Below, piece after piece: positions 1-5,195 of a stretch of 5,195 bases of DNA. The notes beneath the pieces were generated by a model. It searched no databases. It was given only the letters and a program-made list of their open reading frames with translations, and was not told the origin of the DNA. The stretch spans positions 1 to 5,195 of the forward strand of contig JBIKPA010000196.1 of the NCBI GenBank assembly GCA_044357715.1, in the 5' to 3' direction. The stretch comes from IMCC26207 sp044357715 (GTDB lineage Bacteria > Actinomycetota > Acidimicrobiia > Acidimicrobiales > Microtrichaceae). How positions within the stretch are numbered: position 1 is the first letter of the stretch; every line of letters begins with the position of its first letter. The translations under genes and the position numbers were made by a program.

Positions 1-116
1 ATGCAAGCTGGCAAGACCTTGACGACCCATCAGAACTCATCAAACAGCTCAGACTGGCCCTTCAGCGGCATTGGGTTGCAACGGGATCGATATGCGAGCC
101 GTCTGCAACCCAATAG
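1..116 (+). CDS. C-terminal end of an unidentified upstream gene (partial)
   Basis: Reading from base 3, the frame stays open to a TAG at 114-116. It gives a protein-like tail beginning ASWQDLDDPSELIKQLRLAL, followed by about 17 more residues (including HWV, GSICEP and SATQ). The stretch DDPSELIKQLRLALQRH has the spacing of an amphipathic helix, and its codon choice resembles the genes downstream. The start lies before the window, so neither family nor length can be given. The last 15 codons overlap the 70-114 hairpin, so the final dozen residues may be a low-constraint tail. The competing frame that starts with ATG at base 1 runs through the minisatellite as VAVRG repeats and looks like a chance frame. 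Seen: open frame, stop and composition. Inferred: that it is a real gene end. It could still be non-coding, since only 37 codons are visible. Confidence 0.45.
   Translation, partial: ASWQDLDDPSELIKQLRLALQRHWVATGSICEPSATQ
70..114 (+). repeat. Long imperfect inverted repeat (hairpin) at the end of the upstream gene
   Basis: ATTGGGTTGCA (70-80) is exactly complementary to TGCAACCCAAT (104-114). Inside it, ACGG (81-84) pairs with CCGT (99-102) with a single bulged C at 103, giving a 15-bp stem and a 14-nt loop. Within that loop TCG (87-89) can pair with CGA (95-97). Outside, CAGC (63-66) can pair with GCTG (116-119) across an asymmetric internal loop. No T-tract follows, so it is not a classical intrinsic terminator. 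It could be a U-less terminator, an mRNA 3'-end stabiliser or a REP-like element. Confidence 0.75.
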
Positions 117-120
117 CTGC

Positions 121-173
121 GTGCGGGGGGTGGCGGTGCGGGGGGTGGCGGTGCGGGGGGTGGCGGTGCGGGG
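121..173 (+). repeat. 15-bp G-rich tandem repeat, about 3.5 copies
   Basis: The unit GTGCGGGGGGTGGCG occurs three times identically (121-135, 136-150, 151-165), followed by an 8-base partial copy (166-173). The G-runs at 125-130, 140-145, 155-160 and 170-173 are separated by identical 9-nt loops. This is a potential long-loop G-quadruplex on the plus strand, with a C-rich complement. The array begins 4 bp after the upstream stop codon and ends 56 bp before the amidohydrolase start, so copy number could alter spacing in that gene's leader or promoter. Being a multiple of 3, the unit keeps frames open on both strands and creates spurious reading frames. Confidence 0.95.
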
Positions 174-229
174 TCTGCGAGAATTGAGCCTGCCTTGCTC
201 CGAGCGGAACTGCATAGAACAGTGAGGGG

Positions 230-1411
230 ATGCAGGATTTTCAGAATCGACCGTTTGATGCAGACAACCACTATTACGAGGCCCTTGACGCCTTCACTCG
301 TCACCTAGACCCCGCATGGGGTCCTCGCACCTTGCAATGGGCAGAGATCAACGGCCGGCAGTACCACCTGCTCGGCGGCAAGGTCTCTCGGGCGGTGGTG
401 AACCCCACCTTCGACCCTGTAGCTAGCCCGGGAGTGCTCAAGGACTATTTCCGCGGTAACCCAAATGGCGATGACCCGCTGCAGCTGCTCAAAGCACGCG
501 ACCGAATCAAGGACGAGTACCGCAACCGCGATGCCCGCCTGCTCACCATGGACTCGCACGGCCTAGAGAAGATCTGGCTCTTCCCGACCCTTGGCATGGT
601 CTACGAGGAGGAACTGCGCACCGACCCAGAGGCAGTAGCGGTGTTGTTTCGGGCCTTCAATCGTTGGGTAGAAGAGGATTGGGGTTTTAACTACCAGAAC
701 CGCATTTTCGCAGCTCCCTACATCACACTGGCCGATCTGAACTTTGCTATTAGCGAGCTTGAGTGGGCGCTAGACAAAGGAGCACGAACCATTGTGATGC
801 GTCCCGCTGCTCCGACAACTGCGCTCGGCAGGCGTTCCCCAACTGACACGCAGTTCGACCCTTTCTGGGCGCGAGTCAATGAGGCTGGAATCACCGTGGT
901 TGTGCATGCAGGCGACTCGGGATACTCGGCGAATGGGTATGCCACCGACGGGTTTAGTTCGAACTTCGCCAACTCGGTTCCGCAGCCCATCAAGATGCTG
1001 CAACTCGAACGACCCATCGAGGACTTTCTGGCCTCACTCATTACCGATCAACTCTTTCATCGGTTTCCAAACTTGCGGATTGCCTCGGTCGAAAACGGCG
1101 CCGGATTTCTACGCGGACTGTTTCACCGCCTTGACGCGCTAGGTCACAAAATGGCGGGATGGTTCCCAGAAGAGCCGATCGAGACGTTCCGCCGACACAT
1201 CTGGATCAATCCGTTCTGGGAAGACAATGTGCATGAACTACTTGAACTCATGGGGCCGGAGCGTGTGATCTTTGGTTCGGACTGGCCACATATTGAAGGC
1301 ATGCCTCGGCCGTTGGATTACCTAGATGAACTCGCTGGGCTGGAACAAAAAGTGGTGGACCTTGTTACCCGGACGAACACTGCTGAACTCAACGAGTTAC
1401 GCCCCGCTTGA
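230..1411 (+). CDS. Amidohydrolase family 2 (COG2159-like, TIM-barrel metal-dependent hydrolase)
   Basis: A 393-aa cytoplasmic protein of the amidohydrolase_2 superfamily (ACMSD/LigW-like fold), whose members hydrolyse or decarboxylate small, often aromatic carboxylates. Visible landmarks are FDADNHYYEALD at residues 9-20 (strand-1 metal motif, D12 and H14), VVVHAGDSG at 223-231 (H226, a likely metal ligand), IASVENGAGFL at 284-294 (E288), and IFGSDWPH at 347-354 with D351, the usual catalytic Asp. The strand-1 motif has one His rather than the canonical HxH, a pattern I associate with the DADxHxxE branch. Length near 390 aa is normal. An in-frame TAG at 215-217 forbids an earlier start and the next Met is residue 107, so ATG 230 is well supported. 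However, the only SD-like run, GAGGGG, abuts the ATG with no spacer. TAGAAC at 215-220 is a weak -10 that would give a nearly leaderless transcript. Substrate unknown; neighbours do not reveal it. Confidence 0.93.
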   Translation: MQDFQNRPFDADNHYYEALDAFTRHLDPAWGPRTLQWAEINGRQYHLLGGKVSRAVVNPTFDPVASPGVLKDYFRGNPNGDDPLQLLKARDRIKDEYRNRDARLLTMDSHGLEKIWLFPTLGMVYEEELRTDPEAVAVLFRAFNRWVEEDWGFNYQNRIFAAPYITLADLNFAISELEWALDKGARTIVMRPAAPTTALGRRSPTDTQFDPFWARVNEAGITVVVHAGDSGYSANGYATDGFSSNFANSVPQPIKMLQLERPIEDFLASLITDQLFHRFPNLRIASVENGAGFLRGLFHRLDALGHKMAGWFPEEPIETFRRHIWINPFWEDNVHELLELMGPERVIFGSDWPHIEGMPRPLDYLDELAGLEQKVVDLVTRTNTAELNELRPA

Positions 1412-1453
1412 TCTCAAAACTCGAAGAACTGTCAACAAAATCGGCTCTTTTGC

Positions 1454-1483
1454 TTGCACCCATGTCTTGGGGGCGCTTATCTT
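1454..1483 (+). promoter_or_regulatory. Possible promoter for the lipoprotein gene
   Basis: TTGCAC (1454-1459) and TATCTT (1478-1483) are 18 bp apart and resemble -35 and -10 boxes (3/6 and 4/6 matches to the sigma-70 consensus). Transcription would begin near 1490, giving a leader of about 44 nt that holds the 1495-1515 hairpin. The match is weak, and the gene could instead be read through from the amidohydrolase 122 bp upstream. Confidence 0.25.
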
Positions 1484-1494
1484 TCATTGCAGCG

Positions 1495-1515
1495 GATTCC
1501 GCACCACGCGGGATC
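1495..1515 (+). repeat. 8-bp leader hairpin upstream of the lipoprotein gene
   Basis: GATTCCGC (1495-1502) pairs with GCGGGATC (1508-1515), with one G-T wobble, around an ACCAC loop. It ends 18 nt before the GTG start and 8 nt before the G-rich ribosome site at 1524-1529. No T-run follows, so a terminator is unlikely. It may be a leader structure affecting translation or mRNA stability, or it may be chance. Confidence 0.45.
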
Positions 1516-1533
1516 AACATATTGGGGGGCCAA

Positions 1534-1947
1534 GTGAAGCGTTCCAGAAATCTTCTAGTTCTTAGTGTTGTTGCAGTTCTCTTCGGAACTGCCCTAGGTG
1601 CCTGTAGCCCGATGACACCCATCGGCGGAGATTGGCTTGCAGCAGGCTGCTACAACTCGGGCGTTGTTGGCGCACCCGACTTTGCCTATAACGGCACCCC
1701 GAACGCAGCTGGCAATCTAACGGTGGCTCTTGACATCGCAACGTTGTCGCTTTCTGAAAATGGCAGTTGCGCTGGAATCCCTCTGGCCGCACCGTATGCG
1801 TTCACGTTGGTACGAGCGAATGGCGACCTTGCTGCTGGAGCGATTTGCTCGGGACTCGGTCTGGGCGACGGCGTGGGGCAGATCCAATCTGACTATCCTG
1901 CCTTCCCTGCCGATGCATGGGTCTGCAACCCGCCTGCAACTACTTGA
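1534..1947 (+). CDS. Small secreted lipoprotein, unknown family, four mature-domain cysteines
   Basis: A 137-aa protein I do not recognise. Residues 1-23 form a clear lipoprotein signal peptide: a KRSR basic start, a hydrophobic LLVLSVVAVLF core, then the lipobox LGAC. C24 is the expected lipidated residue, leaving a 114-aa mature protein anchored on the outer face of the membrane. The mature part is rich in Gly, Ala, Asn, Pro and Thr and has few charges. It holds four further cysteines (C39, C79, C105, C131), enough for two disulfides, and it alternates short hydrophobic stretches with turns, suggesting a small beta-rich domain. Start choice: GTG 1534 follows a GGGGGG run (1524-1529) with a 4-nt spacer and places the signal peptide at the N-terminus. 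The same frame is open back to a TTG at 1408, but that would bury the signal sequence. It ends 36 bp from the converging permease gene; any link to that transporter is speculation. Confidence 0.82.
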   Translation: MKRSRNLLVLSVVAVLFGTALGACSPMTPIGGDWLAAGCYNSGVVGAPDFAYNGTPNAAGNLTVALDIATLSLSENGSCAGIPLAAPYAFTLVRANGDLAAGAICSGLGLGDGVGQIQSDYPAFPADAWVCNPPATT

Positions 1948-1983
1948 GCGAGCAGCCTTTGCTCTTGGGCGAGTTGGACTGAG

Positions 1984-2763
1984 CTAGTTGGATCGTGAGA
2001 CTCGAACGAGTCGATTATCGCTCGTGGTGAGCCGGGCTAGCGTCCCAAGCCCGGTGATGCTTGCTGCGATAACTACCCCGGCAAGAATGACGTACATCAG
2101 CGCTAGTTGAGTGCGAACGGCTGCAAACGGTTCGACTCCTGCAAGAATCAGACCGGTCATGGTACCCGGCAACACAATGATCCCTAACGCTGCAGTTTGT
2201 TCAACCTGCGGCGAGATTGCTGTTCGTAACGAGGAGCGAATAAACCTGCGAGAGGCCACTTTGACTGTCATTCCGAGTGCCACTCCCGCCTCAATCTCGC
2301 TGCGCTGATTTGCCGCAGATTCCCTCACCCGGTTGGCCGCTACCACTGCTGAGTTCATTGAGTTGCCAATGACCATTCCCGCTACTGGTACCAGCGTTCG
2401 ACCCTGCAACTCGAGCACACCTAATCCGAACACAATTGCCAAGCCAAAGAACCCAACGGTGCCCAGGGCTAGCAGTGCGAGAGGGAAAATTCCTGGGACC
2501 TCGCCAATTCTTCGAGCAGTCGTTGCTGCTGCAAATACCACAATCACGATCACCCAGAGCCAGGACCAAAACAGTGGCGTTTCGGGGTTCACAATTGGCA
2601 CCAAGACAAACCCCACAAGGGTCATCTGAGCTAAGGAGCGGGCCAGAGCAATCAGAATCGGGCGCGTCAAGTTCAGGTGCTCACTCGCAGTCACAACTAG
2701 TGCAATCAACACAAAAATCAGCGATACCACGAGCGAGCTCCAGCCCACTACTTGCTCAGTCAT
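1984..2763 (-). CDS. fetB: FetB-like ABC transporter permease (UPF0014 family)
   Basis: A 259-aa integral membrane protein matching the FetB/YbbM (UPF0014) family, which with FetA forms an ABC transporter implicated in iron export and oxidative-stress tolerance in Escherichia coli. About seven membrane segments can be seen, near residues 5-25, 37-57, 63-82, 92-115, 124-143, 190-209 and 218-240. Family hallmarks are GMVIGNSMN (129-137), the cytoplasmic loop EIEAGVALGMT (156-166) and LPGTMTGLILAGVEPFAAVR (198-217). Length equals the family norm. ATG 2763 has a GGAG ribosome site 7 nt upstream and lies 15 bp after the stop of the ATPase gene, so the two are co-transcribed. The actual ion is not shown by the sequence, and related plant and bacterial proteins have been linked to other substrates. 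The gene runs convergent to the lipoprotein, with 36 bp between the stops. Confidence 0.92.
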   Translation of the reverse strand: MTEQVVGWSSLVVSLIFVLIALVVTASEHLNLTRPILIALARSLAQMTLVGFVLVPIVNPETPLFWSWLWVIVIVVFAAATTARRIGEVPGIFPLALLALGTVGFFGLAIVFGLGVLELQGRTLVPVAGMVIGNSMNSAVVAANRVRESAANQRSEIEAGVALGMTVKVASRRFIRSSLRTAISPQVEQTAALGIIVLPGTMTGLILAGVEPFAAVRTQLALMYVILAGVVIAASITGLGTLARLTTSDNRLVRVSRSN

Positions 2764-2770
2764 CAGATTG

Positions 2771-2774
2771 CTCC
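2771..2774 (-). promoter_or_regulatory. Ribosome binding site of the fetB-like gene
   Basis: On the minus strand GGAG sits 7 nt before ATG 2763, inside the 15-bp gap after the ATPase stop codon. It is the clearest Shine-Dalgarno sequence in the window. It fixes the permease start and supports translation from a shared fetAB-type mRNA. Confidence 0.8.
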
Positions 2775-2778
2775 GTTG

Positions 2779-3474
2779 CTAGTCATTGTTGAACCATGAA
2801 TCATCAATTGCTTGGGCGGCACCTGAGTCTTCTGGTGAACCGCAAAACAAAACCTTGCCCGCTTTCAGCACAATCAAATGTTGTGCCAATCGCCAGATCT
2901 GATCTCGATCGTGGGTAACCCACACCACGGGTATTCCTTCTTCAACTAGCGAAACAGCTAGCGCCTCAAGCCGACTTGCCGCATCGGCATCTAAGGCAGA
3001 AGTGGGCTCATCGGCCAACAGCACTCTCGGCCCGGAGGCTAGCGCCCGCGCGATGACCATTCGCTGGGCTTCGCCCCCAGAGAGCGTGTCTGCCTCGCGA
3101 TCAAGTAACTCACCCTTGAGTGCTACCCGATCGCATAAGCGCTCGGCGTTGTCACGCGAGAGCTCCGAGCAGGCAGCCCGAAGGTTCTCAAGAACCGAGC
3201 CAGGAAAGGCCACTGGATGTTGAAACACCATGGCCACCCTGCGGCGGTGCGTCAGTGGGTCAAGCAAAGAGATCTCGTCACCGAGATAATGCAGGCTTCC
3301 CGAACTCGGAACCTCTAGACGATTACAGCAGCGCAGCAGCGTGGACTTTCCCGAGCCAGAAGCCCCCGCAATGACAGTCAGTTTCTGATCGGGGATCATC
3401 ACATTGATCTGATGTAAAAACTCGCTTTCCCCCGAACGCACCGTGAGGTCAAAAAACTCAAAGAGTGGCTTCAC
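2779..3474 (-). CDS. fetA: FetA-like ABC transporter ATP-binding protein
   Basis: A 231-aa ATPase with every ABC nucleotide-binding motif: Walker A GASGSGKST (37-45), Q-loop Q85, signature LSGGE (131-135), Walker B VLLADE (151-156), the SALD D-loop (159-162) and switch H188 in VTHD. ATP hydrolysis at the inner face of the membrane would drive the adjacent permease. FetA identity rests mainly on the UPF0014 permease next door, reinforced by compact length and the WVTHDRDQI region, which resembles E. coli FetA WVTHDKDEI. The start is uncertain. GTG 3474 gives a normal N-terminus leading straight into FEFFDLTV. TTG 3483, two codons after a weak GGAAAG, would add three residues. The frame stays open to 3603, but that longer form overlaps the divergent esterase start and adds 43 residues unlike the family. 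First gene of the fetAB-type operon. Confidence 0.9.
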   Translation of the reverse strand: MKPLFEFFDLTVRSGESEFLHQINVMIPDQKLTVIAGASGSGKSTLLRCCNRLEVPSSGSLHYLGDEISLLDPLTHRRRVAMVFQHPVAFPGSVLENLRAACSELSRDNAERLCDRVALKGELLDREADTLSGGEAQRMVIARALASGPRVLLADEPTSALDADAASRLEALAVSLVEEGIPVVWVTHDRDQIWRLAQHLIVLKAGKVLFCGSPEDSGAAQAIDDSWFNND

Positions 3475-3530
3475 TTTTGCCAAGGCTTTCCAAAAATGCT
3501 CACCCTGCGACGCTATCTCGCCATTCGACC

Positions 3531-3560
3531 GTGCCACCGGACGCTGAACGGGCGTACTCT
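3531..3560 (+). promoter_or_regulatory. Possible promoter of the esterase gene (leaderless arrangement)
   Basis: TACTCT (3555-3560) fits the actinobacterial TANNNT -10 pattern, and GTGCCA (3531-3536), 18 bp upstream, matches four of six -35 positions. Transcription would begin at about 3567-3569, on or next to ATG 3569, which lacks any Shine-Dalgarno sequence. It lies in the 94-bp region shared with the divergent ATPase gene. On the opposite strand TAGCGT (3515 down to 3510) is a weaker -10 candidate for that gene. Confidence 0.4.
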
Positions 3561-3568
3561 TTGTGCAT

Positions 3569-4618
3569 ATGAGCGAACGTAGAAGCTTGGCTACACGAGT
3601 CATTCAGGCGGTACTGGCCCTGCCAGACCCAATCATCGACCGCCTAATTAGTGCACCACCTATTGTTCTTGATGGCCGAGTACTCAACCGCCGCTTACAG
3701 GCAATGCTTGTGCTCTCTGAGCGTCTCGGTATCCGAGCCGACGGTGAGCAGGGCTCGGTAGCCGACCGTCGGGTAGAGATGCGCCGAGCGACTGCCCTAG
3801 GTATGCCGGTGCGTACAGGGCTTCATGTTGTTGACCGCCGAGTTCCCGGCCCTGCCGGTGAGATCCCGATTCGCATCTATCGCCGTTTCGGACTGCCAGA
3901 AACGGCCCCGGCAATCGTCTACCTACATGGTGGTGGCTGGGTAACAGGCGACCTTGACACGCACGACGGATCGTGCCGCTTACTTGCTGATGAGAGCGAG
4001 TGCATTGTTATTGCAGTTGACTACCGACTTGCTCCCGAACATGTTTTTCCGGCAGCGATAGACGACGCCGTGGCCGCCTACCGCTGGGTACATGATCACG
4101 CAGCAGAACTGTCGATTGAGCCAGGTCGAGTTGGAGTGATGGGCGATAGCGCTGGTGCCAACCTTGCTGCGGTGATTGCTCAGGTAACACGAGACACCGA
4201 TGTGCCAGCACCAGTAGCGCAAGGCTTGATCTATCCGGCCACCGATGCATTGCTTCGTGAGCCATCGCATCAGATCTTTGCAACGGGGTTCTTTCTCACA
4301 AAAGAGTCCATGGAGTGGTTTCGCTCAAAGTACCTACCCGATCGAAGTGATTGGGACTCGCCGCTTGCCTCGCCGATCGAGCAGAAAGATCTTGTTGGGG
4401 TTGCCCCAGCGCTGATCGTTACTGCGGGATTTGATCCGCTGCGAGACGAGGGGCGGCGCTATGCAGAACTTTTAGTAGAGGCTGGGGTGCCAACCCGATA
4501 CCGCTGCTACGACGATATGGTGCACGGGTTCTTTGGCATGGGGATCCTTCCCGGTGGAATGGCTATGGCTACCGAAATTTGCCTTGGTATGGGCGACCTG
4601 ATGCACGACACGCCCTAG
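3569..4618 (+). CDS. Alpha/beta hydrolase, HSL-type (family IV) carboxylesterase
   Basis: A 349-aa carboxylic-ester hydrolase of the hormone-sensitive-lipase group (alpha/beta hydrolase fold 3), like mycobacterial Lip/NlhH enzymes. The oxyanion-hole motif HGGGW is at 120-124, the conserved DYRLAPEHVFPAAIDD block at 151-166, and the nucleophile elbow GDSAG at 192-196 with S194. The acid is probably D289 in GFDPLRDEG and the base H319 in MVHGFF, completing the triad. The roughly 90 residues before the core form an amphipathic cap-type region common in longer actinobacterial members. No signal peptide is evident, so it is probably cytoplasmic, acting on short-chain esters; substrate unknown. Start: ATG 3569 was chosen, with GTG 3563 two codons earlier as an alternative. 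Neither has an SD, consistent with leaderless translation from the TACTCT box. Divergent from the ABC ATPase gene and convergent with the SDR gene (39 bp between stops). Confidence 0.93.
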   Translation: MSERRSLATRVIQAVLALPDPIIDRLISAPPIVLDGRVLNRRLQAMLVLSERLGIRADGEQGSVADRRVEMRRATALGMPVRTGLHVVDRRVPGPAGEIPIRIYRRFGLPETAPAIVYLHGGGWVTGDLDTHDGSCRLLADESECIVIAVDYRLAPEHVFPAAIDDAVAAYRWVHDHAAELSIEPGRVGVMGDSAGANLAAVIAQVTRDTDVPAPVAQGLIYPATDALLREPSHQIFATGFFLTKESMEWFRSKYLPDRSDWDSPLASPIEQKDLVGVAPALIVTAGFDPLRDEGRRYAELLVEAGVPTRYRCYDDMVHGFFGMGILPGGMAMATEICLGMGDLMHDTP

Positions 4619-4657
4619 GCGCCCAAAAGACGCTGGGGCAGAACTGCCTGAATTAGC

Positions 4658-5195
4658 TCAGCTGTTACTGCGAGTGTCTTTCATTTCGGCCGTGCCTGCG
4701 CGCCGCTGAATCATTGAGGAGATCCCAGGAGCCAAGCTGCCAAGCGTTGCGGCCAAGCGCAGTTCGATGGGTGCAACAAATGCTTCAGCTGGATTCGACT
4801 CAATTGTCTTGGCCACGCAGCGCCCAACGTCGGCTGGAGTCTTCTTGCGTACGGCGGCCGGCAACTCAATTCCAGAGGTTGCAAACATGCCAGCCTCTGA
4901 AATAAAGCCTGGCTCTACAATCGATACGCCAATACCGGCACTTGCTAGATCCTCTCGTAACGAGAGCGAAAACCCGCGCAGTCCAAACTTCGTTGCGTTG
5001 TACATCCGCGTATTTGGGGTTGCCACTACACCAGACAAGGATCCGATGAAGACGATCTGTCCGGCAGCTTGACGCTCAAGATGGGCCTGGGCAAATGCAG
5101 TTGCCATCAAGATCGGCCCACGAAGATTGACATCGATCGACTGATCAACCTGGACGGCGGTCATCTCGGCAATTGCCACGTCAGAACCCATACCG
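4658..5195 (-). CDS. SDR-family NAD(P)-dependent oxidoreductase (N-terminus outside window)
   Basis: The C-terminal 179 codons of a classical short-chain dehydrogenase/reductase, which interconverts alcohols and ketones with NAD(P)H. Counting from the Met codon at 5191-5189 as residue 1, N22 in DVNLRG, S51 in FIGSLSG, Y64 and K68 in YNATK form the catalytic tetrad with the usual 13-residue Ser-Tyr spacing. VEPGFI at 92-97 is the cofactor/substrate-loop PG motif. The frame continues past that Met: the codon before it is Gly and the base before that fits Ala, so the Met lies in an NNAGMG-type motif and is not the start. The missing N-terminus should hold the TGxxxGIG dinucleotide fold, roughly 80-90 residues. 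The tail (about 110-177) includes a hydrophobic IELRLAATLGSLAP stretch and a Ser-rich end. Substrate cannot be told. Converges on the esterase; no clear terminator lies between them. Confidence 0.92.
   Translation of the reverse strand, partial: GMGSDVAIAEMTAVQVDQSIDVNLRGPILMATAFAQAHLERQAAGQIVFIGSLSGVVATPNTRMYNATKFGLRGFSLSLREDLASAGIGVSIVEPGFISEAGMFATSGIELPAAVRKKTPADVGRCVAKTIESNPAEAFVAPIELRLAATLGSLAPGISSMIQRRAGTAEMKDTRSNS

Noticed and set aside
70..114. Integron attC recombination site
   Set aside because: The outer arms do not carry the RYYYAAC and GTTRRRY core sites in the required arrangement, and there is no integrase or cassette-like context.
1..225. ATG-initiated frame of 74 codons on the plus strand
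   Set aside because: Half of it is VAVRG repeats produced by the 15-bp minisatellite, which keeps any frame open. The frame starting at base 3 is more protein-like over the same bases.
30..304. Minus-strand frames with PPPPA or RTATP repeats across the minisatellite
   Set aside because: They arise from translating the C-rich strand of the repeat, are short, and one overlaps the well-supported amidohydrolase start.
1408..1533. Extended lipoprotein start at TTG 1408 overlapping the amidohydrolase stop
   Set aside because: It would put 42 extra residues in front of a complete signal peptide. GTG 1534 has a G-rich ribosome site and gives a correct N-terminus.
1950..1964. GAGCA/TGCTC hairpin between the convergent lipoprotein and permease genes as a terminator
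   Set aside because: The stem is only 5 bp plus a wobble, with no T-run after it on either strand, so it is too weak to call.
1999..2012. Near-perfect palindrome GACTCGAACGAGTC as an operator
   Set aside because: It lies inside the permease's C-terminal codons. A 14-bp palindrome can occur by chance, and no regulator gene is nearby.
2032..2054. CCGGGCT/AGCCCGG inverted repeat as a terminator
   Set aside because: It lies wholly in permease coding sequence with a 9-nt loop and no T-tract. It could attenuate antisense read-through, but nothing shows that.
2333..2629. Plus-strand frames opposite the permease and ATPase genes
   Set aside because: They are antisense shadows of strongly supported minus-strand genes and have no recognisable motifs.
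4637..4648. GGCAG-AA-CTGCC hairpin between the esterase and SDR genes as a bidirectional terminator
   Set aside because: The usable stem is 4 bp with a tetraloop and there is no T-run. The 39-bp gap holds no convincing terminator.

Overview
The window looks like ordinary chromosome from a bacterium of moderate GC content (mid-fifties percent by eye). The gene set is a COG2159-type amidohydrolase, an HSL-family esterase and an SDR oxidoreductase. Together with SD-poor starts and a TANNNT-like -10 beside one start, it suggests an actinobacterium, perhaps an aquatic member of Acidimicrobiia. This is inference; there is no rRNA or marker gene to settle it.

Layout. At 1-116 (+) lies what looks like the last 37 codons of a gene that begins upstream. 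Its final codons coincide with a strong imperfect hairpin (70-114), followed by a 15-bp G-rich minisatellite (121-173). A 393-aa amidohydrolase follows (230-1411, +), then a small orphan lipoprotein (1534-1947, +) with its own leader containing an 8-bp hairpin. Converging on it from the minus strand is a two-gene ABC transporter operon of the FetAB/UPF0014 type: the ATPase (2779-3474) and then the permease (1984-2763), 15 bp apart with a clear GGAG ribosome site between them. A 94-bp divergent region separates the ATPase from a plus-strand family IV (HSL-type) esterase (3569-4618), which may be leaderless. A minus-strand SDR oxidoreductase (4658-5195) converges on the esterase, and its N-terminus lies beyond the window. 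No gene-free stretch exceeds 300 bp; the longest is 117-229.

Functionally, fetAB is the only clear operon and is best read as a metal (iron) export or homeostasis pair. The hydrolases and the SDR are broad-specificity metabolic enzymes on different transcription units, and nothing ties them to one pathway. The small lipoprotein belongs to no family I recognise.

I found no convincing new multi-gene system. The most unusual parts are the hairpin plus G-rich tandem repeat directly upstream of the amidohydrolase, and the four-cysteine orphan lipoprotein.
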